DNA of 64,000 nucleotides from Cellulomonas flavigena DSM 20109. Lineage in GTDB: Bacteria > Actinomycetota > Actinomycetes > Actinomycetales > Cellulomonadaceae. The stretch spans positions 496,001-560,000 of the forward strand of contig NC_014151.1 of the NCBI RefSeq assembly GCF_000092865.1, written 5' to 3'. Every line of letters begins with the position of its first letter. Within the stretch, counting starts at the first letter, position 1. The position numbers and the translations under genes are program-made. Positions 1 through 8,444 of this stretch are shown one piece after another. Below the pieces are notes generated by a model. The model ran no database searches, was not told where the DNA came from, and saw nothing but the letters and a program-made list of their open reading frames with translations.

Positions 1-183
1 GCGGTGCACGAGCAGATCGCCGGGCGTGACATGGCCGGCAGGCTCGTCGAGCAGGACCCGAGGCTCGGTGGTGACGTGATGTGGGGCGCGGCGGTGTGCC
101 TCGCGCTCGACGGGTGGTGGGCGCAGCACGTGCTGGAGCGCTGGGAGGCCGGCGAGCCGTCGCTGCGGGAGCCGCTGCGGTGA
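1..183 (+). CDS. Iron-containing redox enzyme family protein, C-terminal part (partial at left edge)
   Basis: An open frame enters from the left edge and stops at TGA 181-183, leaving the last 60 residues. They read as an alpha-helical tail with AVHEQIAGRDMA near the start and a Trp- and Leu-rich end finishing SLREPLR. From memory, this resembles the C-terminus of the haem-oxygenase/TenA-like 'iron-containing redox enzyme' family, in which the final helices carry metal-ligand residues; no search was run. The next gene, a CDGSH iron-sulfur protein, starts inside this stop codon (GTGA overlap). That implies one operon and translational coupling, and supports a redox or iron role. Most of the protein lies outside the window, so the family call is moderate. 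Confidence 0.55.
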   Translation, partial: AVHEQIAGRDMAGRLVEQDPRLGGDVMWGAAVCLALDGWWAQHVLERWEAGEPSLREPLR

Positions 184-413
184 CGGCACCCGACGGCCCG
201 TCGGCGCCCACGTCGCGTCCCGCGCGCGTGCGGATCACCCCGTGCCAGGACGGCCCGCTCCTGGTGCGCGGCCCCGTCGAGCTCGTCGGCGCGGACGGCG
301 AGGCGATCGTGCCGCGCCGCCGGACGGTCGCGCTGTGCCGCTGCGGCGGCACGGGCACCCCGCCGTGGTGCGACGGCACGCACAAGGTCAACGGCTTCCG
401 CACCCAGGACTGA
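180..413 (+). CDS. CDGSH iron-sulfur domain protein
   Basis: A 77-residue protein with one CDGSH-type cluster motif near its end: CRCGGTGTPPWCDGTH gives the three Cys and one His expected to hold a 2Fe-2S cluster (Cys-x-Cys ... Cys-Asp-Gly-x-His). The N-terminal half carries a short beta-strand region (ITPCQDGPLLVRGPVEL) typical of small bacterial CDGSH proteins. The GTG start at 180 overlaps the upstream stop by four bases; an upstream in-frame ATG at 81 would extend the protein into the neighbour's coding sequence and is not favoured. Likely role: electron or cluster transfer with the upstream redox enzyme. Family call firm, role inferred from neighbourhood. Confidence 0.9.
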   Translation: MTAPDGPSAPTSRPARVRITPCQDGPLLVRGPVELVGADGEAIVPRRRTVALCRCGGTGTPPWCDGTHKVNGFRTQD

Positions 414-483
414 CGCCCGCCCGGCACCCCTCCCCGCCGGGCCGAGCCCGGTGGCGGGCGAGCCCGGCGGGGGCCGCGTGATG

Positions 484-1053
484 TCAGTCGCGCGGCAGGA
501 CCGTGAGGACGCGCTCGACGTGGGCGCGGAACTCCTCCATGAACCCGCGCAGGAACGACTTGGTGTCCTCGTCGGTGACCTCGCCGTCTTCCGTGTACAC
601 CTCGGGCTTGAACCAGATGTACGCCTCCGGCGCGGTCATCTGCCGGGCGTTGCAGAACGTCAGCACGCCGCGCAGGCTCTGCTGCGCGACGGCCGTGCCG
701 ATCTGCCCGATCGACGCGCCGATCACGGCGGCCGGCATGTGGTCGAACGAGTTCTGGCCCCACGGGCGCGAGGCCCAGTCGATCGCGTTCTTCAGCGCCC
801 CGGGGATGGACCGGTTGTACTCGGGCGTGATGAACAGGACGGCGTCGGCGCCGGCGAGCGCGTCCTTCAGTGCCCGTGCCTCGGGCGGGTAGTCCTCGTC
901 GAAGTCGGGGCTGTACAGCGGCAGGTCGCCGATGGGGATCTCGGTGAACTCCAGGTCGTCGGGCGCGAGGCGGATCAGCGCCTTGCTGAGCGTGCGGTTG
1001 ATCGACGTGGACGACAGGCTGCCGACGAAGTACGCGACCTGGTACGTGCTCAT
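484..1053 (-). CDS. NADPH-dependent FMN reductase family protein
   Basis: A 189-residue flavodoxin-like protein. Residues 8-16 (FVGSLSSTS) form the FMN phosphate-binding loop after the first beta strand. ITPEYNRSIPGALKNAIDW near residue 80-100 is the signature of the NAD(P)H-dependent FMN/quinone reductase family (PF03358). The ATG at 1053 is preceded by a good ribosome site (GGAGGT, five bases away), which decides this start over the long in-frame extension upstream. It converges with the CDGSH gene. Expected to be a cytosolic homo-oligomeric flavoprotein reducing quinones, azo compounds or chromate; the true substrate cannot be read from sequence. Confidence 0.93.
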   Translation of the reverse strand: MSTYQVAYFVGSLSSTSINRTLSKALIRLAPDDLEFTEIPIGDLPLYSPDFDEDYPPEARALKDALAGADAVLFITPEYNRSIPGALKNAIDWASRPWGQNSFDHMPAAVIGASIGQIGTAVAQQSLRGVLTFCNARQMTAPEAYIWFKPEVYTEDGEVTDEDTKSFLRGFMEEFRAHVERVLTVLPRD

Positions 1054-1312
1054 GGGGACCTCCGTCGGTGAGTGGGTCGGGTGCTGCGGGCCTGGCTCTC
1101 CGCGGACCCGTCGTCCACGATCCCGCCGAGCCGCCGCGCGCGCCACCGGTGCGGCGCCGGGCCCCGGCCCGGTGTCAGCGGCGGCGCAGTCGCACATCAG
1201 CAGCGCGGGCGGGGTGTCGAACTTCTCGCCGGGGGCAGGTCCGTCCCGGGCGGCCCGGTGCGCGCGGCGCGCCGCGGCACGGGCTCGCGCGGAGCGGCCC
1301 GAGGACCGCAGG

Positions 1313-1318
1313 TAGTGT
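1313..1318 (+). promoter_or_regulatory. Putative -10 box (TAGTGT), leaderless start of GH120 gene
   Basis: TAGTGT followed by six bases and then ATG 1325. It matches the recurring TANNNT-N6/7-start pattern of this window. The rest of the 271-base gap before it (1054-1312) shows nothing else I can support. Confidence 0.5.
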
Positions 1319-1324
1319 CGATTT

Positions 1325-3286
1325 ATGGCACAGGTTCTCCACGTCTCCGTCCACGGATCCGACGACGCCGTCGGTACGCAGGACGCCCCGCTGCGCACCA
1401 TCGACCGCGCAGCCCGGCTCGCGCGCCCCGGTGACACGGTCACCGTGCACGCCGGCACGTACCGCGAGTGGGTCCGCCCGCGCCGCAGCGGCCGCGGCGA
1501 GAACCGCCGCATCACCTACCAGGCGGCGCCCGGCGAGCACGTGCGCATCACGGGCTCCGAGCAGGTGACCGGCTGGGAGTCCCTGGGTGGCGGCGTGTGG
1601 CGCGTCGAGGTGCCGAACGCCCTGTTCGGTGAGTTCAACCCCTTCGCCGTCGAGGTCGACGGCGACTGGATCGTGCGCCCGGGGCGCGACGAGCCGAAGA
1701 AGCACCTGGGTGCGGTGTACCTCGACGGGCGTCGCCTGCACGAGGTCGCGACGGCCGACGAGGTCCCGGACGCCCCGCGCCGCGAGGAGATCGTCGACGA
1801 CTGGACCGGCACCGTCGTGCCCGTCCCGGACCCCGACCGGACGCCGCGCGTGTGGCACGCCGAGGTCGGCGCCGACGTCACGACGATCACCGCGAGCTTC
1901 GGCGACGCCGACCCGAACGCGGCGCTCACCGAGATCAACGTGCGCCCGACCGTGTTCTGGCCGCAGGACCACCACGTCGACTTCATCACCGTCCGCGGCT
2001 TCGAACTGTGCCAGGCGGCCACGCAGTGGGCGCCCCCGACCGCGAACCAGCCCGGCCTCATCGGGCCCAACTGGGCGCGCGGCTGGGTCATCGAGCACAA
2101 CGACATCCACGACGCCACGTGCTCGGCGGTCTCGCTGGGCAAGGAGGCGTCGACGGGCGACAACTACGCCACCGACCGCGGCGACAAGCCCGGGTACCAG
2201 TACCAGCTGGAGTCGGTGTTCTCGGCGCGGCAGATCGGCTGGGACCGCGAGCACATCGGCTCGCACGTGGTGCGGGACAACCACATCCACCACTGCGGCC
2301 AGAACGCGGTCGTCGGGCACCTGGGTTGCGTGTTCTCGCGCATCGAGCGCAACCACATCCACGACATCGCCAACGACCGCGCGTTCTACGGCCACGAGAT
2401 CGCGGGCATCAAGCTGCACGCGCCCATCGACGTCGTCATCGCCGACAACCGCATCCACGACTGCTCGCTCGGCATCTGGCTGGACTGGCAGACGCAGGGC
2501 ACGCGCATCACGCGCAACGTGCTGTGGGCCAACAGCCGCGACCTGTTCATCGAGGTCAGCCACGGCCCGTACGTCGTCGACCACAACGTGCTGACGTCGC
2601 CGGTGTCCGTGGAGAACCACTCGCAGGGCGGCGCGTACGTGCGCAACCTGCTGTGCGGGACGGTCAACCTCAAGCAGATGCTCGACCGCGCGACGCCCTA
2701 CCACCGCGCGCACTCCACCGACGTGGCGGGGTACGCGATCATCCTCACCGGTGACGACCGGTGGATCGGCAACGTGTTCGCCGGCGGTGACCTCGACAAG
2801 GCGTACCACCCGGACTCGTGGGGCCGGATCGGGTCGCAGACGGGCACCGCGGCGTACGACGGGTTCCCGACGAGCCTCGAGCAGTACCTCACGGAGATGG
2901 GGGACCGCTGGGACGGCGACCACAACCGCTTCGGCAGCCGCGTGCAGCCGTACTGCTCGCGCGGCAACGTCTTCGCCGGCGGGGCGCGCCCGGCGGACGT
3001 CGAGGTCGACCCCCTGGTGCTCGACGGCACGCCGCGCGTCGAGGTCGTCACGCAGGGCGACGAGGTGTGGCTCGAGGTCGACGTGCCCGGCGCCGACGCG
3101 GCCGTACTGGACGCGCTCACGGGGGCGGACCTGCCCCCCGTGCGACTGGTGGGCCTGGAGTTCGAGGACGTCGACGGCAGCCCCACGGCGTTCGACACGG
3201 ACGTCGCCGGCGAGCAGCTCGACGGCCCGCACCCCGCGGGCCCGCTCGCGGGCGGCCTGAAGAGCGCGCGCCTGCGTCTGCTGTAG
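1325..3286 (+). CDS. GH120 beta-xylosidase (right-handed parallel beta-helix)
   Basis: The 653-residue protein matches, by recall, the GH120 beta-xylosidase XylC of Thermoanaerobacterium saccharolyticum over its full length, with shared blocks such as FGEFNP, KKHLG.VYL, WAPPT.NQPGLIGPNW, GHEIAGIKLHA and EVSHGPY. The two XylC catalytic residues (Asp382 nucleophile, Glu405 acid/base as I recall) correspond to Asp387 in GIWLDW and Glu410 in LFIEVSHG; the 23-residue spacing is identical. There is no signal peptide, so it should act in the cytoplasm on imported xylo-oligosaccharides, releasing xylose. The start ATG sits six bases after TAGTGT. No sugar transporter or regulator is adjacent, so it is an orphan glycosidase locus. 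Many pipelines would label it only 'right-handed parallel beta-helix protein'. Confidence 0.9.
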   Translation: MAQVLHVSVHGSDDAVGTQDAPLRTIDRAARLARPGDTVTVHAGTYREWVRPRRSGRGENRRITYQAAPGEHVRITGSEQVTGWESLGGGVWRVEVPNALFGEFNPFAVEVDGDWIVRPGRDEPKKHLGAVYLDGRRLHEVATADEVPDAPRREEIVDDWTGTVVPVPDPDRTPRVWHAEVGADVTTITASFGDADPNAALTEINVRPTVFWPQDHHVDFITVRGFELCQAATQWAPPTANQPGLIGPNWARGWVIEHNDIHDATCSAVSLGKEASTGDNYATDRGDKPGYQYQLESVFSARQIGWDREHIGSHVVRDNHIHHCGQNAVVGHLGCVFSRIERNHIHDIANDRAFYGHEIAGIKLHAPIDVVIADNRIHDCSLGIWLDWQTQGTRITRNVLWANSRDLFIEVSHGPYVVDHNVLTSPVSVENHSQGGAYVRNLLCGTVNLKQMLDRATPYHRAHSTDVAGYAIILTGDDRWIGNVFAGGDLDKAYHPDSWGRIGSQTGTAAYDGFPTSLEQYLTEMGDRWDGDHNRFGSRVQPYCSRGNVFAGGARPADVEVDPLVLDGTPRVEVVTQGDEVWLEVDVPGADAAVLDALTGADLPPVRLVGLEFEDVDGSPTAFDTDVAGEQLDGPHPAGPLAGGLKSARLRLL

Positions 3287-3299
3287 GTCGCACCGCCCG

Positions 3300-3346
3300 C
3301 GAGATCGAGGTTCCGTGGCATCCGCGTCCCGGATACCTCGATCTCG
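3300..3346. terminator. Bidirectional terminator hairpin
   Basis: Perfect 12-base arms (CGAGATCGAGGT 3300-3311 and its complement 3335-3346) around a 23-base loop that itself contains ATCCG/CGGAT. It lies between the convergent GH120 and methyltransferase genes. Confidence 0.7.
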
Positions 3347-3352
3347 TGGGGG

Positions 3353-3973
3353 TCAGGCGCGGGCGCGTCCCACGCCCGGCACGAACCGGCCGACGCGGGC
3401 CGCGTAGGCGGCGTAGGCCTCGCCGTGGGCGCGGCGCAGGTACGGCTCCTCGACGACGCGGACCTGCAGCTGGACCGCGACGACGAGGCAGGCGAGCGCG
3501 GCGAGCGTGACGACCGTCGGCGCGAGCAGCACCACACCGACGAGGGCCGTGGCCATCGCGGTGAAGACCGGGTTGCGCACGAGCGCGAAGGTACCGGTCG
3601 TCACGAGGTCGGTGCGTTCGTCCGCGTCGACGCCGATGCGCCACGACGCGCCCATGCCGGCCTGCGCGGCGAGCGTCGCGAGGAACCCCACGACGGCCAC
3701 GGCGAGCCCGAGCCACGCGACGGAGCCCGGTAGCGCCGCGGGTGCCGGGCCGACGCCCACGGCGGCGAGCGCGGGCCCCGCGGCGCCGAGGACGATCGCC
3801 GCCGCGAAGAGCGCGCCACCCCACCACTCGGCGGACCCGGGGGCACCGGACAGGCCGCGCCACCCGGTGCTGCCCGTGCGGCGGCGGTGCAGCCAGGTGC
3901 GGATGCCGAACGCGGCGACGACGCCGACGAGGTAGAGGACCAGGCCGGTCGCGGCGGCGGTCGTCGGGGTCAT
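3353..3973 (-). CDS. Isoprenylcysteine carboxyl methyltransferase-like membrane methyltransferase
   Basis: A 206-residue integral membrane protein with four to five hydrophobic helices (for example GLVLYLVGVVAAFGI at residues 9-23). Its C-terminal half has the pattern of the ICMT/PEMT family (PF04191/PF04140): DLVTTGTFALVRNPVF, then VVEEPYLRRAHGEAY..Y and RFVPG, which form the S-adenosylmethionine site. The ATG at 3973 overlaps the stop of the upstream ArsR gene (ATGA), and a GGAGA site precedes it, so the two are co-translated. The methyl acceptor is unknown. Being controlled with a CmtR-like metal sensor suggests a role in metal or lipid stress, but that is inference. Confidence 0.82.
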   Translation of the reverse strand: MTPTTAAATGLVLYLVGVVAAFGIRTWLHRRRTGSTGWRGLSGAPGSAEWWGGALFAAAIVLGAAGPALAAVGVGPAPAALPGSVAWLGLAVAVVGFLATLAAQAGMGASWRIGVDADERTDLVTTGTFALVRNPVFTAMATALVGVVLLAPTVVTLAALACLVVAVQLQVRVVEEPYLRRAHGEAYAAYAARVGRFVPGVGRARA

Positions 3974-4374
3974 CGGGGGGTCTCCTCGGTGGCGTCGTGC
4001 GGCGTGGCCGACGTGGGGGTCGTGCCCGCGCCCGTCGTCGGGCACAGCGTCACCGCGTCACCCGTGAGGACGAGGACGCGCTCGGCGGCGGCCAGGACGT
4101 CCAGGAGCGCCGCGGGGTGGGTGAGGCGGAACAGCGAGGAGCGCCCCTCGGAGCGTGACTCGACGAGTCCGCAGTCGCGCAGGCACGCGAGGTGCTTGGA
4201 CACGGTCGACTGTGCGAGCCCCAGGTGCGCGGTGAGGTCCACCACGCGGTGCTCGCCGAGGGCGAGGTGCTGCAGGATCGTGAGCCGCGAGGGGTCGCCG
4301 AACGCCCGGAACAGGCACGCGGCGGCGCTCAGCCCCTGACCGGCGGCATCGCCGCCGTTCTCTGTCATCGTCAT
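3970..4374 (-). CDS. ArsR/SmtB family repressor, CmtR-like (Cd/Pb sensor)
   Basis: A 134-residue winged-helix regulator with a helix-turn-helix at about residues 46-68 (LTAHLGLAQSTVSKHLACL). Cys64 and Cys68 in the recognition helix (ACLRDCG) and Cys111 in the tail (VTLCP) mirror Cys57, Cys61 and Cys102 of mycobacterial CmtR, which bind Cd(II) or Pb(II); the first spacing is identical and the second differs by two residues. This argues for metal sensing rather than arsenic or zinc sensing. The ATG is six bases behind TAGCAT, so the transcript is probably leaderless and autoregulated. The gene is followed, with ATGA overlap, by a membrane methyltransferase rather than the cation exporter usually seen with this regulator type. 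Confidence 0.88.
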   Translation of the reverse strand: MTMTENGGDAAGQGLSAAACLFRAFGDPSRLTILQHLALGEHRVVDLTAHLGLAQSTVSKHLACLRDCGLVESRSEGRSSLFRLTHPAALLDVLAAAERVLVLTGDAVTLCPTTGAGTTPTSATPHDATEETPR

Positions 4375-4380
4375 AGGGCG

Positions 4381-4386
4381 ATGCTA
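4381..4386 (-). promoter_or_regulatory. Putative -10 box (TAGCAT) of the CmtR-like gene
   Basis: On the minus strand TAGCAT is followed by six bases and ATG 4374, giving a leaderless start. A second -10-like hexamer, TAGCCT, lies at 4503-4508 on the plus strand and could serve the divergent SulP gene with a leader of about 100 bases. Confidence 0.5.
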
Positions 4387-4615
4387 GACGGGTGCTGCAC
4401 CCCGACGGAAGGGGTGGGCAGGGTTCGTCGCGCTCAGCGGAACCCACCCTCTGCGCACCCGTTCCGCCGCGGCGCCGGCGCGAGGTGCGTGCGGTCGTCG
4501 CCTAGCCTGGGCGGGCGCCGCACGCCGTCGATCCGCGCGCACGCCCGTCGACGAGCCGGTGACGTGCGCGGCCCGCCCTCGCCGCGCTCCTCCCGCCCCC
4601 GAACGGACCACCCGC

Positions 4616-6244
4616 ATGCCCGACGCCCCCCGCCCGCCCCTGCCCTCCGGCAGCGGCGCCGACGACGCGCCGGACGACGTCGCCCCGGCGCCCCGCTCGA
4701 CCGCCGCCGGCACGCCCGCCGCCGACGGCGCCACTCACGCCACCCCTGCCCCCGGCCCGCCCGAGGCCGACACGTCGCACTCCGTCCTCGCCGCCCTGCG
4801 CTCGCCGCGGCGCCTGCGGACCGAGCTGCTCGCCGGGCTCGTCGTGGCGCTCGCGCTCATCCCCGAGGCGATCGCGTTCTCCGTCATCGCGGGCGTCGAC
4901 CCGCGCGTGGGCCTGTTCGCGTCGTTCACGATGGCCGTGAGCATCGCGTTCCTCGGCGGACGGCCCGCGATGATCTCCGCGGCGACCGGTGCCGTCGCGC
5001 TGGTCGTGGCCCCGGTTGCCCCGCGCCACGGGCTCGACTTCCTCCTGGCGACGATCGTGCTGGCCGGTGTGCTCCAGGTGCTGCTCGGGCTGCTGGGCGT
5101 CGCACGGCTGATGCGGTTCGTGCCGCGCTCGGTGATGGTCGGGTTCGTCAACGCGCTGGCGATGCTCGTGTTCATGTCGCAGGTGCCGCACCTGACGGGC
5201 GTGCCGTTCCTCGTCTACCCGCTGGTCGCCGCCGGCGTCGTCGTGATCGTGCTGCTGCCACGCTGGACGACGGTCGTGCCGGCGCCCCTCGTCGCGGTCG
5301 TCCTGCTCACCGCCGCCACCGTCCTGGGCGCGCTGCAGGTCCCGACGGTCGGCGACGAGGGCGAGCTGCCGGAGTCCCTGCCGGTGCTCCACGTGCCCGA
5401 CGTGCCGTTCACGCTCGAGACCCTGCGGATCATCGCGCCGTACGCGCTCGCGGTCGCGCTCGTCGGCCTCCTGGAGTCGCTGCTGACCGCCAAGCTCGTC
5501 GACGACGTCACCGACACGCACTCGGACAAGACGCGCGAGGCGTGGGGCCAGGGCGGCGCCAACATCGTCACCGGCATGCTCGGCGGCATGGGCGGCTGCG
5601 CCGTCATCGGCCAGACGATGATGAACGTCAAGATCTCCGGCGCCCGCACGCGCATCTCGACGTTCCTTGCCGGGGTCTTCCTGCTCGTCCTCGTCGTGGG
5701 GCTCGGCGACGTCGTCGCGGTCGTGCCGATGGCCGCGCTGGTCGCGGTGATGATCATGGTGTCCGTCGGTGCGTTCGACTGGCACTCGGTCCACCCGCGC
5801 ACGCTGCGCCGCATGCCCCGCTCGGAGACGGCCGTGATGCTCACGACCGTGCTCGTCACGGTCGTGTCGCACAACCTCGCGTTCGGCGTCGGTGCGGGCG
5901 TGCTGCTGGCGACCCTGCTGTTCGTGCGGCGCGTCGCGCACGTCACCACGGTCACACGGCTCGACGGCGACGACGACGGGCCGCGCGTGTACGCCGTCGA
6001 GGGTGCGCTGTTCTTCGCGTCGTCCAACGACCTCGTCTACCGGTTCGACTACGCCGGGGACCCGCAGGACGTCGTCATCGACCTGTCGAAGGCGCACGTG
6101 TGGGACGCGTCGGCCGTCGCCACGCTCGACGCGATCCGCCACAAGTACGCGTCGAAGGGCAAGACCGTGACGATCGTGGGCACGGACCCGGTCAGCGCGG
6201 AGCGCATGGTGCGGATGGCGGGGGAGCCGGGCGGCGGGCACTGA
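4616..6244 (+). CDS. SulP family anion transporter with C-terminal STAS domain
   Basis: A 542-residue membrane protein. A Pro/Ala-rich cytoplasmic tail of about 55 residues comes first. Then follow the SulP core (LIPEAIAFSVIAGVDPRVGLFASF at about residues 80-103 is the family signature) with ten or more hydrophobic helices, and a STAS domain from about residue 460 (VYAVEGALFFASSNDL ... VVIDLSKAHVWDASAV). The family carries sulfate, bicarbonate or other anions by proton or sodium symport, and the STAS domain tunes activity. A GTG at 4559 would add 19 residues; neither start has a convincing ribosome site, so the ATG is a choice. No carbonic anhydrase or sulfate-assimilation gene is adjacent, so the substrate is open. 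Confidence 0.9.
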   Translation: MPDAPRPPLPSGSGADDAPDDVAPAPRSTAAGTPAADGATHATPAPGPPEADTSHSVLAALRSPRRLRTELLAGLVVALALIPEAIAFSVIAGVDPRVGLFASFTMAVSIAFLGGRPAMISAATGAVALVVAPVAPRHGLDFLLATIVLAGVLQVLLGLLGVARLMRFVPRSVMVGFVNALAMLVFMSQVPHLTGVPFLVYPLVAAGVVVIVLLPRWTTVVPAPLVAVVLLTAATVLGALQVPTVGDEGELPESLPVLHVPDVPFTLETLRIIAPYALAVALVGLLESLLTAKLVDDVTDTHSDKTREAWGQGGANIVTGMLGGMGGCAVIGQTMMNVKISGARTRISTFLAGVFLLVLVVGLGDVVAVVPMAALVAVMIMVSVGAFDWHSVHPRTLRRMPRSETAVMLTTVLVTVVSHNLAFGVGAGVLLATLLFVRRVAHVTTVTRLDGDDDGPRVYAVEGALFFASSNDLVYRFDYAGDPQDVVIDLSKAHVWDASAVATLDAIRHKYASKGKTVTIVGTDPVSAERMVRMAGEPGGGH

Positions 6245-6256
6245 GGCCCGTCGGCC

Positions 6257-7030
6257 TCACGCGTCCAGCGCTCCCCGCACCACCGACACCCCGGAGTGCG
6301 CCGGCTCGCCGTCCAGCGGCTCGTCGCTGACGTCCACGACGGGGAACTCCGCCAGGTCGACGCCCGCCGGGACCGCGAACTCGCCGCTGGTCCCGTCGAG
6401 CATGCCCAGGCTCACCAGCCCGGACACGTCCGGCTTGAGCAGCCACACCTCCAGCAGCCCGTCGGCCGCGGGGGCGCCGTCGAGGTCGACGACGAGCGTG
6501 CGCGAGCCGTCCGCGGCGGTGCGCACCTGCGCGGTCCCGGTCTCGGCCCATCCCGGCAGCGGCTCGAGGACGGCACTGGCCAGCACGGTCGTCACCGCGG
6601 GGCGGTTCTGCCACCAGGCCGTGGCGCCGGCGCCGCCGACGACGAGCCCGGTGGCCGCCGCGACGGCGAGCCACGCGGAGCGCGGGCGGCGGCGCGACGC
6701 CAGCGGTGTCACGGTCGCGAGGTCGGGGCCGGCGGCGGCGGGCTCCCCGCGCTCGGCGACGCGGACGTCACCGCGGGCGGCCGCGTGCGCGCGCTCGCCC
6801 AGGTCCAGCTCGGCGGCGACCCGCTGCCACACCGCGGGCGGCGGTGCGACGAGCGTCGACGGGCCGGACTCGCGGGCCAGGTCGGCGACGCCGCGCAGGG
6901 CGTCGACCTCACCGGTGCAGCGGGTGCAGCCCGCGACGTGCGCCAGCTCGTCACCGGACGCGGCGTGCTCACCGAGCGCGAGGAGGGCGAGCGTGTCGTC
7001 GTCCACGTGCAGGTCATCGGACAGCACCAT
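6257..7030 (-). CDS. RskA-type zinc anti-sigma factor
   Basis: A 257-residue protein with an N-terminal zinc anti-sigma motif His31-x3-Cys35-x2-Cys38 (HVAGCTRC), a single membrane helix near residues 118-138 (SAWLAVAAATGLVVGG), and an extracytoplasmic C-terminal domain of the RskA family (LLEVWLLKPDVSGLVSLGML, roughly residues 185-230). It should hold the ECF sigma factor encoded just upstream at the membrane until an outside signal triggers proteolysis. Its ATG lies inside the sigma gene, overlapping by 17 bases, so expression is coupled. It converges with the SulP gene with only 12 bases between stops. Confidence 0.93.
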   Translation of the reverse strand: MVLSDDLHVDDDTLALLALGEHAASGDELAHVAGCTRCTGEVDALRGVADLARESGPSTLVAPPPAVWQRVAAELDLGERAHAAARGDVRVAERGEPAAAGPDLATVTPLASRRRPRSAWLAVAAATGLVVGGAGATAWWQNRPAVTTVLASAVLEPLPGWAETGTAQVRTAADGSRTLVVDLDGAPAADGLLEVWLLKPDVSGLVSLGMLDGTSGEFAVPAGVDLAEFPVVDVSDEPLDGEPAHSGVSVVRGALDA

Positions 7031-7580
7031 CCACCTCCCATCGGGTCCGCAGGCGCGCCAGGCTACGCCGCACGTGACTCTTGACCGTCCCGAGCGGCAG
7101 TCCCATTCTCGCGGCGATCTGGTCGTGCGTGAGGTCGTCGTAGAACGCGAGCCGCAGGATCGTGCGCTGCGGGTCGCCCAGGTCGTCCAGGGCGTCCGCG
7201 ACCACGACACGGTCCACGACCCGTTGGTCGAGCGTCGTCACCGGCACCCGGTCCGGGTCCGACGCGACCTGCGGCTGCTCGCGCAGCCGGCGGTCGCGCG
7301 AGCGCCGCTCGTGGGCGTCCGCCACCGCGTGCCGCGTGATCCCCAGCAGCCACGCGGGCAGTCGCGCGCGGGTGGGGTCGAAGCGGGTGCGTCCCCGCCA
7401 CGCCTCGACGAACACCTGCTGCGTCACGTCCTCGGCCTCCGAGGCGTTGCCCAGCGAGCGCAGCGCCACCGTGTGCACGAGCGACGACCAGCGGCGGTAC
7501 GCCTCGCCGATCGCTGCCTCGTCGCCCGCCACGAACGCGCGCCCGAGCTCGTCGACGTCGTCGGTCACCGACGCGCTCAC
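7014..7580 (-). CDS. ECF RNA polymerase sigma factor (SigK/RskA-type pair)
   Basis: A sigma-70 family protein of 188 residues with region 2 (AYRRWSSLVHTVALRSLGN..EAEDVTQQVFVEAW) and region 4 (LGDPQRTILRLAFYDDLTHDQIAARMGLPLGTVKSHVRR), the latter holding the helix-turn-helix for -35 recognition. I place the start at GTG 7580 because GGAGGG lies seven bases upstream; GTG 7598 (six residues longer) is possible but its GGAGG is too close. It is followed by its anti-sigma factor and preceded by a class F sortase and a DUF4397 surface protein, suggesting these cell-envelope genes belong to its regulon. That link is inferred. Confidence 0.93.
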   Translation of the reverse strand: MSASVTDDVDELGRAFVAGDEAAIGEAYRRWSSLVHTVALRSLGNASEAEDVTQQVFVEAWRGRTRFDPTRARLPAWLLGITRHAVADAHERRSRDRRLREQPQVASDPDRVPVTTLDQRVVDRVVVADALDDLGDPQRTILRLAFYDDLTHDQIAARMGLPLGTVKSHVRRSLARLRTRWEVDGAVR

Positions 7581-7640
7581 CCGCGCTCCCTCCGTCACCG
7601 CCTCCGTACCTCGCGCACCGCGTGCGCTCGACGCCGCTCA

Positions 7641-8309
7641 TCATGCACCTGCGGCGTCCACGACGGGGTCGGCAGTCACCGCGACGTTGTCCGCATAGTG
7701 CCCCACTTCGCGGTCGAACGCCCCTCCACAGGTGACGAGCACGATCCGGGGGGCACCCGTCCGGTCGAACCACTGGGCGACGGGGGCGTCGGTCTTGGGC
7801 ACCTGGGTGACCTCCCGCACGACGTACGCGTGCACGGTCCCGTCAGCGGTGGTGACCTCGACACGGGCGCCGACGGCCACGTCGCGCAGCCGGGAGAACG
7901 GGCCGATCCCCGTGGTCCAGGAGTCGACGTGGGCGGCGACGACGGTCGCGCCCTCGGGGGTCGCGGGTGCCGGGCCGTAGCGGTACCAGCCGGCGCGGTC
8001 GGCGTCCTCGGGGATCTCCATCGTGCCGTCGTCCTCGACGCCCACGGCGTCGACGGGCATGTCGATCCCGAGGTCGGGCACTGCGACCCGCACGGGCGCG
8101 GGGGCCGGTGCGGGCAGGGCGTCGAGCCCCGCGTCGACGACGGGCACGTCGGGGACCGCGGGGCCGGGGGGCGGTGGGGTCGGGGTGGTCGACGCGACGG
8201 GTGTCGGCGAGGGGGCGGGCGCCGCCGCCTCGGGTGACGTGCCGCACGACGCCGCCGTCGTCACCGCGAGCAGCGCCACCAGCGCCGCCCTCAGGGTCCG
8301 TGTCGTCAC
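7641..8309 (-). CDS. Class F sortase, lipoprotein-type N-terminus
   Basis: A 222-residue protein. The N-terminus is a signal peptide ending in a lipobox-like VTTAASC, followed by a Pro/Ala/Thr-rich spacer to about residue 80 and then the sortase beta-barrel. Catalytic residues are visible: His127 in VVAAHVDSW and Cys194 in VLVTCGGAFD; the TCGG context is typical of actinobacterial class F enzymes. The start GTG at 8309 has AAGGAG six bases upstream. The enzyme should be anchored outside the membrane and cleave sorting signals of surface proteins. It follows the DUF4397 gene and precedes the sigma/anti-sigma pair, all on one strand. Tethering of a sortase by a lipobox is less usual than a membrane helix. 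Confidence 0.9.
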   Translation of the reverse strand: MTTRTLRAALVALLAVTTAASCGTSPEAAAPAPSPTPVASTTPTPPPPGPAVPDVPVVDAGLDALPAPAPAPVRVAVPDLGIDMPVDAVGVEDDGTMEIPEDADRAGWYRYGPAPATPEGATVVAAHVDSWTTGIGPFSRLRDVAVGARVEVTTADGTVHAYVVREVTQVPKTDAPVAQWFDRTGAPRIVLVTCGGAFDREVGHYADNVAVTADPVVDAAGA

Positions 8310-8444
8310 GTGGTGCTCCTTGGTCCGGGGAGGGGTCCGCCGCGCGCCGGGGGCAGCGCGCGGCGGCCGGCGGTGGACGTGCCCGGCGTCCGACGGGGGG
8401 AGCGTCGGTCGCCGGGCACGTCGCACCTCACGTCGCTGGGAAGG

